The position numbers and the translations under genes were made by a program. Below the pieces are notes generated by a model. That model worked only from the letters and a program-made list of their open reading frames with translations. It was not told the DNA's origin and searched no databases. A stretch of DNA of 64,000 bases from Paenibacillus sinensis (GTDB lineage: Bacteria; Bacillota; Bacilli; Paenibacillales; Paenibacillaceae). Where the stretch lies: contig NZ_JAHCMB010000046.1 in the NCBI RefSeq assembly GCF_019904155.1, positions 160,529 through 224,528 on the forward strand, read 5' to 3'. Shown here in pieces: positions 45,721 to 55,563 of the stretch (position 1 is the first letter of the stretch; every line of letters begins with the position of its first letter).

Positions 45721-46284
45721 ATGACGGTGAAGCAGTTGAGAAGAGCGCTGATTAACATCGACTATACGGTGGATTTTGTGGCGGATGATGGGGCGTTGAC
45801 CTGCGGCAAGCCGGGCCAGGCCATCGAATCGCGGCTGGTGGAGATTACACGGGAGTTTATTGAGGGTGGCGATCTCGTCGTGTTCGCAATCGACCGTCAT
45901 GATCCGAAGGATTTGAATCATCCGGAGAACCGGTTATTCCCGCCGCATAATATCGCCGGTACGAAGGGAAGAGACCTGTACGGTTCGCTCAAGAACCTGT
46001 ACGAGGATAACCTCGGCAATCCACTGGTGTATTACATGGACAAGACGCGGTACAGCGCGTTCGCGGGAACCGATCTGGAGCTCCGGCTCCGGGCGGAGGG
46101 TATTGAAGAGCTGCATCTCGTCGGTGTCTGTACCGATATCTGTGTGCTGCATACGGCTGTGGACGCCTATAACAAAGGCTTTCGCATCGTCGTGTACCGG
46201 GACGCGGTAGCCAGCTTTGACGCTGAGGGACATCTCTGGGCGCTCCGTCATTTTCCCGGATCGCTCGGCGCAGAAATCAGATAA
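45721..46284 (+). CDS. pncA: Nicotinamidase
   Basis: 187 residues, cysteine hydrolase (isochorismatase) fold. It converts nicotinamide to nicotinic acid in the NAD salvage pathway. Catalytic Asp in INIDYTVDF (D14), Lys in MDKTRYSAF and Cys in GVCTDICVLHTA; metal ligands in DRHDP. AAAGGGAGG precedes the ATG. Upstream is the NrtR-like regulator, downstream is pncB 22 bases on, so product and next enzyme are encoded together. Confidence 0.95.
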   Translation: MTVKQLRRALINIDYTVDFVADDGALTCGKPGQAIESRLVEITREFIEGGDLVVFAIDRHDPKDLNHPENRLFPPHNIAGTKGRDLYGSLKNLYEDNLGNPLVYYMDKTRYSAFAGTDLELRLRAEGIEELHLVGVCTDICVLHTAVDAYNKGFRIVVYRDAVASFDAEGHLWALRHFPGSLGAEIR

Positions 46285-46305
46285 CTTCTTAAGGAGGAGA
46301 TACGC

Positions 46306-47781
46306 ATGACACAGATGACCTTTCTTTTTCCCGACGACAGCCTGACGCTGCATACCGATAAATATCAAATCAATATGGTGGAGACCTATTGGAGAGATAA
46401 CATCCACAACCGCAAAGCCGTCTTTGAAGCTTATTTCCGCAAGCTGCCCTTCAGCAACGGTTACGCCGTATTTGCCGGGCTTGAGCGGGTGGTGCGTTAT
46501 CTGGAGCAGTTTCGCTTCTCGGACAGCGATCTGGCCTATTTGAAGGAAGACGGGTACAGCGAGGAGTTTCTGGCTTATCTAAAAACCATCTCCTTCACCG
46601 GTACGCTGGCTTCCATGCGCGAAGGAGAGCTGGTTTTTCCAAACGAACCGATTCTCCGCGTGGAGGCGCCGCTGGCAGAAGCACAGTTGATCGAGACTGC
46701 TCTGCTTAATATCGTCAATTATCAGACCCTGATTGCTACCAAGGCTTCGCGGGTCAAGCAAGTGACCGGAGACGCGTTGACAATGGAGTTCGGTACCCGG
46801 AGAGCACAGGAGATGGATGCCGCGATCTGGGGAGCGAGATCGGCTTACATAGGTGGCTTCGAATCCACCTCCAATGTCCGAGCCGGCAAGCTGTTCGGTA
46901 TCCCGACAGTCGGCACGCACGCTCATGCCATGGTTCAGGCATACTCCGACGATTATACCGCTTTCCGCAAATATGCGGAGACTCATACGGACTGCGTCTT
47001 CCTGGTCGACACCTATGATACGCTCAAATCGGGCGTTCCGGCCGCTATCCGTGTCGCATCAGAGATGGGGGATCGGATTTCGTTTAAAGGAATTCGTCTC
47101 GACAGCGGGGATCTCGCTTATCTCTCGAAGGAAGCCCGCAAGCTGCTGGATGAAGCCGGATTTCCGGACGCCAAAATATACGCCACCAACGATCTCGACG
47201 AGGCGACAATTGTAAACCTCAAGATGCAGGGTGCCCGGATCGATGTGTGGGGGATCGGCACGAAACTGATCACTGCGTACGACCAGCCGGCGCTCGGGGC
47301 AGTCTACAAGCTGATCACGATCGAAGATGAGAATGGCGAGATGAAGGACACAATCAAGATCAGCGCCAATCCGGAGAAAATTTCGACGCCCGGTCTCAAG
47401 AAAGTGTACCGCATCATCAATAAGGGGAGCGGCAAATCGGAAGGCGATTATATCGCGCTTGCCCATGAGCGTCCGCAGGACGAAGAGCATTTGAAGATGT
47501 TCCATCCGGTCCATACCTACATCGCCAAATTCGTGGCGAACTTTGAAGCCCGCGAGCTGCACAAGGCGATCTTCGAGCATGGGGAGCTGATCTATGAGCT
47601 GCCGTCGATTCAAGAAATTCAATCATTCGCCAGAGACAATCTGAATCTGCTGTGGGATGAGTACAAGCGCACGCTGAATGCCGAGGAATATCCGGTCGAT
47701 CTCAGCCAGGCGTGTTGGAACAACAAAATGGCGATGATCGAAGAAGTGAAGAAGAAGGTCGCGGAGAAGATGTCCCGGTAA
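46306..47781 (+). CDS. pncB: Nicotinate phosphoribosyltransferase
   Basis: 491 residues. Uses nicotinate, PRPP and ATP to make nicotinate mononucleotide. N-terminal LTLHTDKYQINMVETYW, then FGTRRAQEMDAA, GTHAHAMVQ (catalytic His region) and RLDSGDLAYLS are family signatures. TAAGGAGGAG precedes the ATG. Last gene of the salvage operon. Confidence 0.96.
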   Translation: MTQMTFLFPDDSLTLHTDKYQINMVETYWRDNIHNRKAVFEAYFRKLPFSNGYAVFAGLERVVRYLEQFRFSDSDLAYLKEDGYSEEFLAYLKTISFTGTLASMREGELVFPNEPILRVEAPLAEAQLIETALLNIVNYQTLIATKASRVKQVTGDALTMEFGTRRAQEMDAAIWGARSAYIGGFESTSNVRAGKLFGIPTVGTHAHAMVQAYSDDYTAFRKYAETHTDCVFLVDTYDTLKSGVPAAIRVASEMGDRISFKGIRLDSGDLAYLSKEARKLLDEAGFPDAKIYATNDLDEATIVNLKMQGARIDVWGIGTKLITAYDQPALGAVYKLITIEDENGEMKDTIKISANPEKISTPGLKKVYRIINKGSGKSEGDYIALAHERPQDEEHLKMFHPVHTYIAKFVANFEARELHKAIFEHGELIYELPSIQEIQSFARDNLNLLWDEYKRTLNAEEYPVDLSQACWNNKMAMIEEVKKKVAEKMSR

Positions 47782-47907
47782 TATGCGATTCCAGCTGGTA
47801 AACGGCTAGCGGGTTGCTCAGGATGCGGACGGATGGGGATGTATGGCGGCTTAAGAATTTGATGCAGCAGAATTCGATGTGCATAGAAGGGAGGGAAATA
47901 TCACAGA

Positions 47908-48459
47908 ATGAAGATCATAATCGGTGCGGGGAACATGACGCAGGACGGCTGGATCAGCACGCAGGAAGAGCAGTTTAACGTACTGGAGCGCCGCCATTTT
48001 GCCAGCTATACAGAGAACAGCATTGAGGCCATGCTGGCTGAACATGTGTGGGAGCATATGACGCTGGAAGAGGGGATGGCTGCTGCCCGGAATTGCTACG
48101 ATTATCTGCAGCCAGGCGGCTATATACGCTGCGCAGTACCGGATGCCAATTTTCGAAATGAGGCATACCAGCACATCGTTCAGATCGGTGGTCCCGGACC
48201 TGCGGACCATCCTGCGTATTCCCACAAAATCGTATACGACTACGTAACGTTCAAGAAGGTATTCGAACAGGCGGGATTTCATGTGGAGCTGCTGGAATAC
48301 TGCGACGAAGCGGGTATTTTTCACTACAACTACTGGAATGAGCATGATGGAAAAATCGGACGCTCCTTCCGATTCGACACAAGAAACAGCCGGAATTCGC
48401 TCGGGATGGTGTCAATTATCATAGACGCCAGGAAATCTCTTCATATTTCGGAATACTAA
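47908..48459 (+). CDS. SAM-dependent methyltransferase-like protein
   Basis: 183 residues. The segment ENSIEAMLAEHVWEHMTLEE followed by LQPGGYIRCAVPD matches motifs of class I methyltransferases in which only the C-terminal part of the Rossmann fold is clear; the glycine-rich SAM loop is reduced (IIIGAGN). Small GT/methyltransferase-associated proteins of this type occur in surface glycan loci. AGAAGGGAGGG precedes the ATG. The substrate is unknown. Confidence 0.75.
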   Translation: MKIIIGAGNMTQDGWISTQEEQFNVLERRHFASYTENSIEAMLAEHVWEHMTLEEGMAAARNCYDYLQPGGYIRCAVPDANFRNEAYQHIVQIGGPGPADHPAYSHKIVYDYVTFKKVFEQAGFHVELLEYCDEAGIFHYNYWNEHDGKIGRSFRFDTRNSRNSLGMVSIIIDARKSLHISEY

Positions 48460-48619
48460 AAAATGGTAAAATAACTAAATCTATAAATTTTCTTTATTGA
48501 TGATACATGAATTCAGGAGAAATATAGAAAATTAAAACGCTTAAGTGAAATAAATCACTTGATTTTCTTTAAGTTTTATATATAATTTTTTGTAGAAACA
48601 AATTAGGGGGTTAAGGAAA

Positions 48620-49198
48620 ATGAAAGTAGTTAAAGGTTTTCTGGTAGCCGGACTTGCCGCAGCTCTGCTGTCTGGATGTGGGTCCAACAACAATAACAGC
48701 GCTTCTGAATCTGCAGCTCCTGCAGCCAGCGCAGCTGCAACGACTGCTCCTGCCGCATCTGCTGCAGCTGACGCAACGACGACCGCTTCCATCGTGAACC
48801 AGGGTGATGCGTTCAAGACAGCCGTAAGCGAGAGCGGAACCTGGATCATCGCTGTACTGAACGATCTGACGGTTGACGGTGAAGTTACCGTTGCCGGCGA
48901 ATTCCATGACAAGAATGATTCTTCCAAGGATATCTACCGCAAAATCGCGCTGTACGCACAAGACGCCGATCACAAAGTAACGGCTCAGTATACGCTGACA
49001 GTTCCGAAGCTGACGGTTAAGAGTGAGAACCTTCGCATTCAAGGCGGCACAGTTAAGGGCGACGTATTCGTAGAAGCCAACGGCTTCAACCTGTACAAAG
49101 ACGCTACGATCGATGGCAACCTGACTTACGCGAATGCCGATGTTCAGAACTCCGCCAAGATCGAAGGCAAAGTAACAGGAACAACTTCCGCACAATAA
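48620..49198 (+). CDS. Predicted lipoprotein with Ala-rich linker and beta-strand-rich C-terminus
   Basis: 192 residues. Signal sequence with lipobox (LLSGC, Cys near 19), an Ala/Ser/Thr-rich linker to about residue 55, then a strand-rich domain with repeated V/T-x-G patterns (LTVDGEVTVAGEF, LTVKSENLRIQGG, ATIDGNLTYANA) resembling a short beta-helix. Found at the outer face of the membrane. The promoter region (48460-48619) is strikingly AT-rich. GGGGGTTAAGGA precedes the ATG. No family is recognised. Confidence 0.82.
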   Translation: MKVVKGFLVAGLAAALLSGCGSNNNNSASESAAPAASAAATTAPAASAAADATTTASIVNQGDAFKTAVSESGTWIIAVLNDLTVDGEVTVAGEFHDKNDSSKDIYRKIALYAQDADHKVTAQYTLTVPKLTVKSENLRIQGGTVKGDVFVEANGFNLYKDATIDGNLTYANADVQNSAKIEGKVTGTTSAQ

Positions 49199-49220
49199 TT
49201 TTTCGGGTAACCGAATGAAT

Positions 49221-49267
49221 AAGCCTGCCGGCTCCTCTCAACAGAGAGGATAGCCGGCAGGCTTTTT
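49221..49267 (+). terminator. Terminator of the lipoprotein gene
   Basis: AAGCCTGCCGGCT pairs with AGCCGGCAGGCTT, with an inner CCTCTC/GAGAGG stem, then a T run. Confidence 0.92.
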
Positions 49268-49296
49268 ACTGTGCAGCAAAGATTATTGAAATACAA

Positions 49297-49336
49297 GAAC
49301 GCCCCCGCGGACAGTATGATAACCGCAGGGGCGTTC
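49297..49336 (-). terminator. Hairpin after the MATE gene
   Basis: GAACGCCCC and GGGGCGTTC arms with a 12-base loop, lying just beyond the MATE stop on the minus strand; only a modest T tract follows. Confidence 0.5.
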
Positions 49337-49351
49337 ATCGTTGCGAATCAA

Positions 49352-50761
49352 TTATTGGGTCGCAGAAGCGGCGGCAGGGGCGGGATCACCGCTGTCATGG
49401 TCAACCAGGGAGTAGCGCTCCCAGGCCCGGCTTCTCCAGCGGAACAGCATAATGACCGCCCGCGTCCATTCGTCGAGTGCGATTGCGAGCCAAATGCCGA
49501 CGAGTCCCATGTGAAGCTTGAATACGAACAAATAGCCAACCGGCAGGCTCATGCAGACCATGGACAGAATGCCCATATATACCGGGAGCTTCGCGTCTCC
49601 GGCTGCCCGGAGTGAACCGATCACGATCATATTGACGGTACGGCCCGTTTCCAGCAGAATGCTGAGGAGCAGAACCTGAGCGCCCATACGGATAATGTCC
49701 GGATTGTCGGTGAAGATTCCCATGAGCGGCTTGCGAAACAGAATGACGACAATGTCGATCAAAACCGTTACAAGCAGTGCGCCTTTCACACTGGATCTTA
49801 CCCGGCTGAACGCTTCATTCTGTCGCTTGGCGCCGATCAAATGCCCTACGATGATGGAGGTGCCGACGGCGACCGCCACACTGAACAGATAGATATAGTT
49901 CGAAATGTTGAGCGCATACTGGCGGGTAGCCATCGCTTCAGCGCCCAAATAGGTTACATACATCGTGAAGACGAGCTGGCACATTTGATACAGCATCGAT
50001 TCCATGGCGGCCGGAATGCCGATCCGCAGGATTTTAAGGACATAATTCTTCGAGAGATGAAGATAGTACGTCCAGGCTACCCGGACCTCCATGACCCGAT
50101 ACAGCAGCCAGAAGAAGATCAGCAGACAGATCAGCCGGCTGCCTATGGTCGAAATCGCCGCACCTTCCACGCCCAGCGCCGGCAGGCCGAAATGGCCGAA
50201 TATAAGTGCATAGTTACCAACCACATGAATAACATTCATCAGAAAGGAAACGCCCATAGTCTCCTTGGTGAAGCCATGGGTTCGAATGGTTGCGGCCAGC
50301 GCGTTGATCAGCGCTTGAAGGAAGATGCCGCCGCCTACGATATGCAAATACGTACTGGAGTATGCGAGGATATCGCCCTCTACATGAAGGATGCCCAGTA
50401 TGTGTCTTCCGAAGAGAAGCAGGACAGCGCTCAACACGACACCAACGGCCAGATTTAGCGTGATGGCGTTACCCGTTACTTTTGCGGCTTCGCCTGGCTT
50501 TTTGGAGCCCAAATACTGAGCCACAACGATTGCCGCACCGTTGCCGATGACTTCAAGGACGAGAATTGCGATTGTGATGATCTGGTTGGCTGCGCCGACA
50601 CCCGATACGGCATCGTCAGAAACCGAGCTGAGCATGAAGGTATCGACACTGCCCATCAGCATAAACAGAAAGACTTCCAGAAAAATAGGCCATGTAAGCC
50701 GCGCGAGATTCATCGATTTGCCGCCCGAAGAAACCTCCGCTTGTACCGCGTCAGCAGACAT
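49352..50761 (-). CDS. MATE-family efflux transporter
   Basis: 469 residues, about 12 membrane segments, exports drugs or metabolites with Na+ or H+. The ATG at 50761 is chosen because GGAGG lies 11 bases upstream; a start 18 bases earlier would overlap that site. It stands alone, converging on the lipoprotein gene. The upstream interval 50762-51003 is AT-rich with no gene. Confidence 0.93.
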   Translation of the reverse strand: MSADAVQAEVSSGGKSMNLARLTWPIFLEVFLFMLMGSVDTFMLSSVSDDAVSGVGAANQIITIAILVLEVIGNGAAIVVAQYLGSKKPGEAAKVTGNAITLNLAVGVVLSAVLLLFGRHILGILHVEGDILAYSSTYLHIVGGGIFLQALINALAATIRTHGFTKETMGVSFLMNVIHVVGNYALIFGHFGLPALGVEGAAISTIGSRLICLLIFFWLLYRVMEVRVAWTYYLHLSKNYVLKILRIGIPAAMESMLYQMCQLVFTMYVTYLGAEAMATRQYALNISNYIYLFSVAVAVGTSIIVGHLIGAKRQNEAFSRVRSSVKGALLVTVLIDIVVILFRKPLMGIFTDNPDIIRMGAQVLLLSILLETGRTVNMIVIGSLRAAGDAKLPVYMGILSMVCMSLPVGYLFVFKLHMGLVGIWLAIALDEWTRAVIMLFRWRSRAWERYSLVDHDSGDPAPAAASATQ

Positions 50762-51003
50762 AGTTGTTACAACCTCCATTTAACCTTAAGTTCAAATTAG
50801 GGGTATCGTAGCATATCAGTATCAGAAAATCATCAAGTTTCATGAAAAATTAATCAAAATTACATAGATAGATTTCATTTTTCAAAAAACAGGATTGGAG
50901 TTTACCGTGATTTTATGGTTATAAATCCGGTTAGTTTTCAGGTCAGACGTTTATTGAACATCATGAGACCAACATACACATACCATCACGGAGGAGAAGA
51001 GCT

Positions 51004-51984
51004 ATGCTGAGAGTCAGACGTACCGGAATGACCTGTGATATCCTACTGCAGGATTTTCATGTCAAAAAAATGCGTGTGCTGGACAAGAAGAAGCTGGAGT
51101 TTAACAGCGTGGACGGGAGGGATGTGTATAACATCACCGCACCCTTCAAGGACAACGGGGAATGGACGATCGCGGGAAGAGTTGAGGAAAGAGACAGCGA
51201 GGAATCCAACATCGTCTTCTTCAACGAACGGAGCGGAATCTGGACACCGATGGAAGACGGGCCGGTCTTCCCGATGCAGGACCCGTTCTTCAGCTGCATT
51301 GGAGGCGAGCTTGTGCTGGGCGGTGTGCAGACGTTCCCGAACCCAGCGGAGCCGGGCGCACTCCTGTGGCGGACTGTATTCTACCGGGGATCTTCCGTCC
51401 GCATGCTCATGCCTTTCTTTGTCGGTCCCGACGGGATGAAGGATCTTCGTCTGGTTGAACTGAACGACGGCCGGATCGGCGTCTTTACCCGCCCGCAGGG
51501 TGTGAAGGGAGGCCGCGGCAAGATCGGCTTCGTCATTGTGCGTTCACTTGAAGAACTGACGGTCGAGCTGATTGCGGAGGCTCCGCTTCTGGAGGAGCAG
51601 TTCATCGAGACCGAATGGGGCGGTGTCAATGAAGCGCGAATGCTCGCAAACGGACTAATCGGCGTGCTGGGGCATATTGCGAGATTTGATATGGACGGTA
51701 ATCGGGGATACTATCCCATGGTCTTCGCCCTCGATCCGGATACCGGAGCCTTCACGGACATCGAGGTCATCGCGGTGCGGAGCAACTTCGATCTCGGCCC
51801 CTCCAAGCGTCCTGATTTGACCGATGTCGTATTCAGCGGCGGACTTGTCCGCAGCGATGACGGCACCGCCATTCTGTATGCCGGAATCAGCGATGCTGAG
51901 GCGCACTGCCTGAAGATTCCGGACCCTTTTCTGCGTCTGGAGGCCCTTGACCGGAGCGTCATTACACCTGTGAATTTCTATTAG
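51004..51984 (+). CDS. DUF1861 family protein (predicted beta-propeller)
   Basis: 326 residues. Segments VYNITAPFKDNGEWTIAGRV, FNDERSG-like FFNERSGIWTP and ETEWGGVNEARML are typical of DUF1861, which resembles five-bladed-propeller glycoside enzymes (GH43/GH130-like). GGAGGAGAAGAG precedes the ATG. About 180 bases later comes a glycosyltransferase and an alpha/alpha-barrel protein, so the three probably handle one glycan. No experimental function is known to me. Confidence 0.88.
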   Translation: MLRVRRTGMTCDILLQDFHVKKMRVLDKKKLEFNSVDGRDVYNITAPFKDNGEWTIAGRVEERDSEESNIVFFNERSGIWTPMEDGPVFPMQDPFFSCIGGELVLGGVQTFPNPAEPGALLWRTVFYRGSSVRMLMPFFVGPDGMKDLRLVELNDGRIGVFTRPQGVKGGRGKIGFVIVRSLEELTVELIAEAPLLEEQFIETEWGGVNEARMLANGLIGVLGHIARFDMDGNRGYYPMVFALDPDTGAFTDIEVIAVRSNFDLGPSKRPDLTDVVFSGGLVRSDDGTAILYAGISDAEAHCLKIPDPFLRLEALDRSVITPVNFY

Positions 51985-52041
51985 TTAGTTAATTTAATGT
52001 TGGAAAAATGCAAAATTGGTTTAAGTTTTATCTATGAGGAA

Positions 52042-52086
52042 AAGAAGAAGTTGCCCGAAAGCGGGATGTAACGGCTTCTTTTTCTG
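52042..52086 (+). terminator. Probable terminator after the DUF1861 gene
   Basis: Imperfect stem (AGAAG/CTTCT, GCCCG/CGGG) ending in a T-rich run; it may only attenuate transcription into the glycosyltransferase. Confidence 0.5.
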
Positions 52087-52164
52087 CTTTTTCTACACTG
52101 GAGTTGTGGTTCCATCTACCCTATTTGCACCGTAGTCATCAAATATAAGAGGAGGCTGGATAAA

Positions 52165-53322
52165 ATGACCCGCATAGCTTATATCGGAACCTACGTGCCG
52201 CAAAAATGCGGTATTGCCACGTATACTCACCATCTCCGGCAGAGTATCAGCCAGGCAAAGGGATGGAAAGGAAAAGATCCGGTCTTCGCCATCAAACCGG
52301 GCGGCAGCCTGATCGCTTATAATGATCCGGATGTACGCGAGGTTCCCAAGGACAACCGGGCCGCTTACACCAAGCTGGCTGAACGCCTGAACGGAAGCGA
52401 TATCGGCGTTGTCTCCCTTCAGCATGAATTCGGCATTTTCGGAGGAGAAGCCGGTTCCTACGTCCTGGATCTCGTGGAGAATCTGGACAAGCCGCTTGCC
52501 GTAACCTTTCACACGGTGTTCGAGAAGCCGGAAGAGCCTTATTCCAGTATCCAGGAAAGAATCGCCCGCAGAAGCGATCTTATTCTCGTCATGAACCGGA
52601 AGGCGAAGGAATACCTGAACCGGTCTTATGGCATTCCTCTTGGTAAAATCAAATATGTTCCTCACGGAACCCCTTCTCCTTTGCCCGGAAGACGGGAAGC
52701 ATACCGGAAGGTGATGGGATGGGACGGACATAAGATCCTGATGACCTTTGGTCTTCTGGGCAGGGGAAAAGGGCTCGAAACGGTCATTAAATCGCTTCCT
52801 GAAGTCGTCCGTGAGGTTCCGGAAACGCTCTATACGATTGTGGGACAGACCCATCCGGAGGTTCGGAAAACCGAGGGGGAATCGTATCGCGAGGAGCTGA
52901 TGTCCCTTGTCCGCGATCTGGGTCTAGAGAACAATGTGGCGATGATCGACCGCTACGTTGAGGAAGACGAGCTGGCTGGCCTGCTGTCAGCCTGTGATCT
53001 GTATGTTACGCCCTATCCGGGGCTGCAGCAGATTACGAGCGGCACGCTGGCCTATGCCGTCGGCCTCGGCCGGCCGGTGCTGAGCACGCCGTATGCCTAT
53101 GCGAAGGATCTGCTCTCGGATTATCCGGAGCTGCTGATCCAGCCTGGAGATATTCCTTCATGGTCTGAAGGCATGTGCCGTATTCTGGCCGATGAAGATA
53201 ATCTGCGTCAGGCAGAGTGCCGAATGGCTGCGCTCGGAGCCTCAATGAACTGGCCTTCGGTCGGCCGTCTGCATCTGGAGATGTTCAGTTCGCTGGCGGC
53301 GCCGCTGCTTAGAGCGAACTAA
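52165..53322 (+). CDS. GT4-family glycosyltransferase
   Basis: 385 residues, GT-B fold. N-terminal YIGTYVPQKCGIATYTHHLR, QHEFGIFGGEAG in the middle, and a C-terminal donor-binding half with EEDELAGLLSACDLYVTPYP. This is typical of a retaining GT4 enzyme; the closest remembered group is mannosyl/glucosyltransferases clustered with DUF1861 proteins. AGAGGAGG precedes the ATG. The next gene is 16 bases away and coupled. Confidence 0.9.
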   Translation: MTRIAYIGTYVPQKCGIATYTHHLRQSISQAKGWKGKDPVFAIKPGGSLIAYNDPDVREVPKDNRAAYTKLAERLNGSDIGVVSLQHEFGIFGGEAGSYVLDLVENLDKPLAVTFHTVFEKPEEPYSSIQERIARRSDLILVMNRKAKEYLNRSYGIPLGKIKYVPHGTPSPLPGRREAYRKVMGWDGHKILMTFGLLGRGKGLETVIKSLPEVVREVPETLYTIVGQTHPEVRKTEGESYREELMSLVRDLGLENNVAMIDRYVEEDELAGLLSACDLYVTPYPGLQQITSGTLAYAVGLGRPVLSTPYAYAKDLLSDYPELLIQPGDIPSWSEGMCRILADEDNLRQAECRMAALGASMNWPSVGRLHLEMFSSLAAPLLRAN

Positions 53323-53338
53323 GGGAGGTTGATTCCGA

Positions 53339-54472
53339 GTGAAAGCGCAGAGCGTCAGTCCATCACATATGAGACGGCTTACCGACGGCTGCGGTATGCT
53401 CGAGCATGCGCTGGGGCGTATCCCGCGCCGTAATGAAGGATATACCACCGATGACAACTCCCGGGCTCTGTGGGCATGCGTCGCCTGGATTCCGCACGCT
53501 TCCGAAGAAGAGCGCCGGGAGTGGGAGGCTCTGGCCGACATCTATACCGCTTTTCTTCTCTGGGCTCAGAACAGGGATGGAAGCTTCCACAATAACTTCG
53601 CTTATGATCGGCAGAAGGAGATGGAGCCCCCTTCCGACGACTGCTTCGGGCGAACATTCTGGGCTGCTTCGGTGCTGTGGAGCAGCGGCATGCCGGACAG
53701 CATCCGCATCGCTGCGGAGCATATTTTGGGCGCCGCCGCCGCAAGGACGGAGCAGCTTAGCTTCCCGCGAGGCTGGGCTTATACGCTGGCGGCTTATGCC
53801 AAGCTCCTTCTCTCGGACGCGGAACCTATCCTCATGGATAAGTCTGCGTTCGCCAAGCGGCTGCAGCTGAAGCAGCGCTTCGACTGGCTGGAGGGCAATC
53901 TGCTGCGGAGCTACAGCCAGTCCTCCCGAAAGGGATGGCGCTGGTTCGAGCCGATGTTGAGCTACGGCAACGGCGTGCTGCCGTGGTCTCTGTGGCTCAC
54001 GGCTCAGGCCGGAGGCCGTCCGGAATCGCTGGTCGTGGCCCGCGAATCGCTCGATTTCCTGACCGAGCGTATGACGGCTCCGGAAGGATGGGTCCGGCCG
54101 ATCGGCAACGACGGTTGGGCTGGTCCGGACCACTTCAGCCTCTGGGACCAGCAGCCGCTGGAGGTGATGAAGCTGGCGCTGGCTGCTTCCGAGGCTTACC
54201 GCGTGCAGCGTCTGGAACGTGACGCCGATACGGTCCACCGCTGCCGGGAATGGTTCTTCGGCGCGAACGACTGCGGCGTCCCTCTGGCCGATCCGTCAGA
54301 CGGCAGCTGCTGCGACGGGCTGACGCCGGATGGCCCGAACCAGAACAGGGGAGCGGAGTCGACGCTGGCCTATGTGCTGACCGAAGCGATTTATCTCGAG
54401 GTCGCAGAACTGAAGCAGCTCGAACGCGGTACAGGGAGGGCTTCTGTAGAGCAGCGAACGGTCTTGAAGTAA
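53339..54472 (+). CDS. Six-hairpin (alpha/alpha barrel) glycosidase-like protein
   Basis: 377 residues, GTG start 8 bases after AAGGGAGG. The N-terminus MRRLTDGCGMLEHAL and segments NEGYTTDDNSRAL, WAQNRDGSFHNNF, GNGVLPWSLWL and WAGPDHFSLWDQQP fit an (alpha/alpha)6 glycoside-hydrolase-like fold often annotated as glycosyltransferase because it is fused to GT4 domains in other species. Here it is a separate gene directly after the GT4 gene. The reaction is not known. Confidence 0.85.
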   Translation: MKAQSVSPSHMRRLTDGCGMLEHALGRIPRRNEGYTTDDNSRALWACVAWIPHASEEERREWEALADIYTAFLLWAQNRDGSFHNNFAYDRQKEMEPPSDDCFGRTFWAASVLWSSGMPDSIRIAAEHILGAAAARTEQLSFPRGWAYTLAAYAKLLLSDAEPILMDKSAFAKRLQLKQRFDWLEGNLLRSYSQSSRKGWRWFEPMLSYGNGVLPWSLWLTAQAGGRPESLVVARESLDFLTERMTAPEGWVRPIGNDGWAGPDHFSLWDQQPLEVMKLALAASEAYRVQRLERDADTVHRCREWFFGANDCGVPLADPSDGSCCDGLTPDGPNQNRGAESTLAYVLTEAIYLEVAELKQLERGTGRASVEQRTVLK

Positions 54473-54497
54473 GTTGTGTTCTGAATAAGGCTACAGA

Positions 54498-54531
54498 GGA
54501 CTCCGCAGACTTGGGCTGCGGGGTCCTTTTT
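54498..54531 (+). terminator. Terminator of the glycan trio
   Basis: GGACTCCGCAG pairs with CTGCGGGGTCC, then TTTTT. Confidence 0.85.
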
Positions 54532-54654
54532 GGGCTGGGAACTGCGCTCGTGTGCCCTCGCTTCAAATCGGGACCCCGCCAAACGTGATCGCCTATAGAC
54601 GGGTCGGCTTACATACAATCTGCTACTCTAAGACTGAAGGAGGGAGGGATCAGA

Positions 54655-55539
54655 ATGAATATGCTGGAAGGCATGAATGAGGCGATGTCATACATTGAGG
54701 ACCGGCTGACGGAGAACATCGATTTCAAGGAGGCCGCGAGGGTAGCGCTGTGCACGGATTATCATTTCAAACGAATGTTCAGCTTCCTGTCCGGGATTCC
54801 GCTCTCGGAATATATCCGGCGAAGACGTCTGACGCTGGCGGGATTCGAGCTTCAGCAGAGCGATGGGCGAATCATCGATATTGCGCTGAAGTACGGCTAT
54901 CAGTCTCCGGATGCTTTTGCCAAAGCGTTCCAGCAATTTCACGGCTTGACGCCGTCGGAGGCCAGAAGCAAAGGGCAGCCCCTCAAAGCCTGGCCCCGAA
55001 TGTCCTTTCAATTGACGATCAGAGGAGGAAGCGAAATGAACTACCGGATTGAGGAGAAGGGGGCCTTCCGCATTGCCGGGATTTATAAGAGAGTTCCCAT
55101 TGTATTCAGCGGAGTGAATCCCGATATTGCGGCGATGTGGCAGAGCCTGGATCTGCCGGCAATTGAACGGTTGAAGTCATTGTCTGACACCGCTCCGCAT
55201 GGCCTGATCAGCGCCTCAACGAGCTTCTCGGAAGGCCGGATGGAGGAGAAGGGGGAACTGGATCATTATATCGGCGTTGCAACCGTTAGCGAAGTTCCCG
55301 GAGACTTAACCGTGCTGGCGGTGCCTGCCGGAACATGGGCCGTCTTCGAAGCGGTCGGGTCGTTCCCCGATGCCCTGCAGAATGTCTGGGGAAGAATTTA
55401 TTCGGAGTGGTTCCCGGCATCCTCATATCAGCAGGCGGAAGGGCCGGAAATGCTCTGGAACGAAAGCAAAGATACATCTTCACCGGCATTCCGGAGCGAG
55501 ATATGGATTCCGGTAAGTCCACGGGACAGCAAAGATTAA
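54655..55539 (+). CDS. AraC-family regulator with GyrI-like effector domain
   Basis: 294 residues. N-terminal AraC/MarA-type double helix-turn-helix ([19 protein letters not shown] and [20 protein letters not shown]), then a GyrI-like/effector-binding domain from about residue 125 ([18 protein letters not shown] ... [15 protein letters not shown]). Such Rob/SoxS-like proteins respond to small hydrophobic compounds. GGAGGGAGGG precedes the ATG. Confidence 0.93.
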   Translation: MNMLEGMNEAMSYIEDRLTENIDFKEAARVALCTDYHFKRMFSFLSGIPLSEYIRRRRLTLAGFELQQSDGRIIDIALKYGYQSPDAFAKAFQQFHGLTPSEARSKGQPLKAWPRMSFQLTIRGGSEMNYRIEEKGAFRIAGIYKRVPIVFSGVNPDIAAMWQSLDLPAIERLKSLSDTAPHGLISASTSFSEGRMEEKGELDHYIGVATVSEVPGDLTVLAVPAGTWAVFEAVGSFPDALQNVWGRIYSEWFPASSYQQAEGPEMLWNESKDTSSPAFRSEIWIPVSPRDSKD

Positions 55540-55563
55540 AATGCAGCGGCAATGGACATATGC

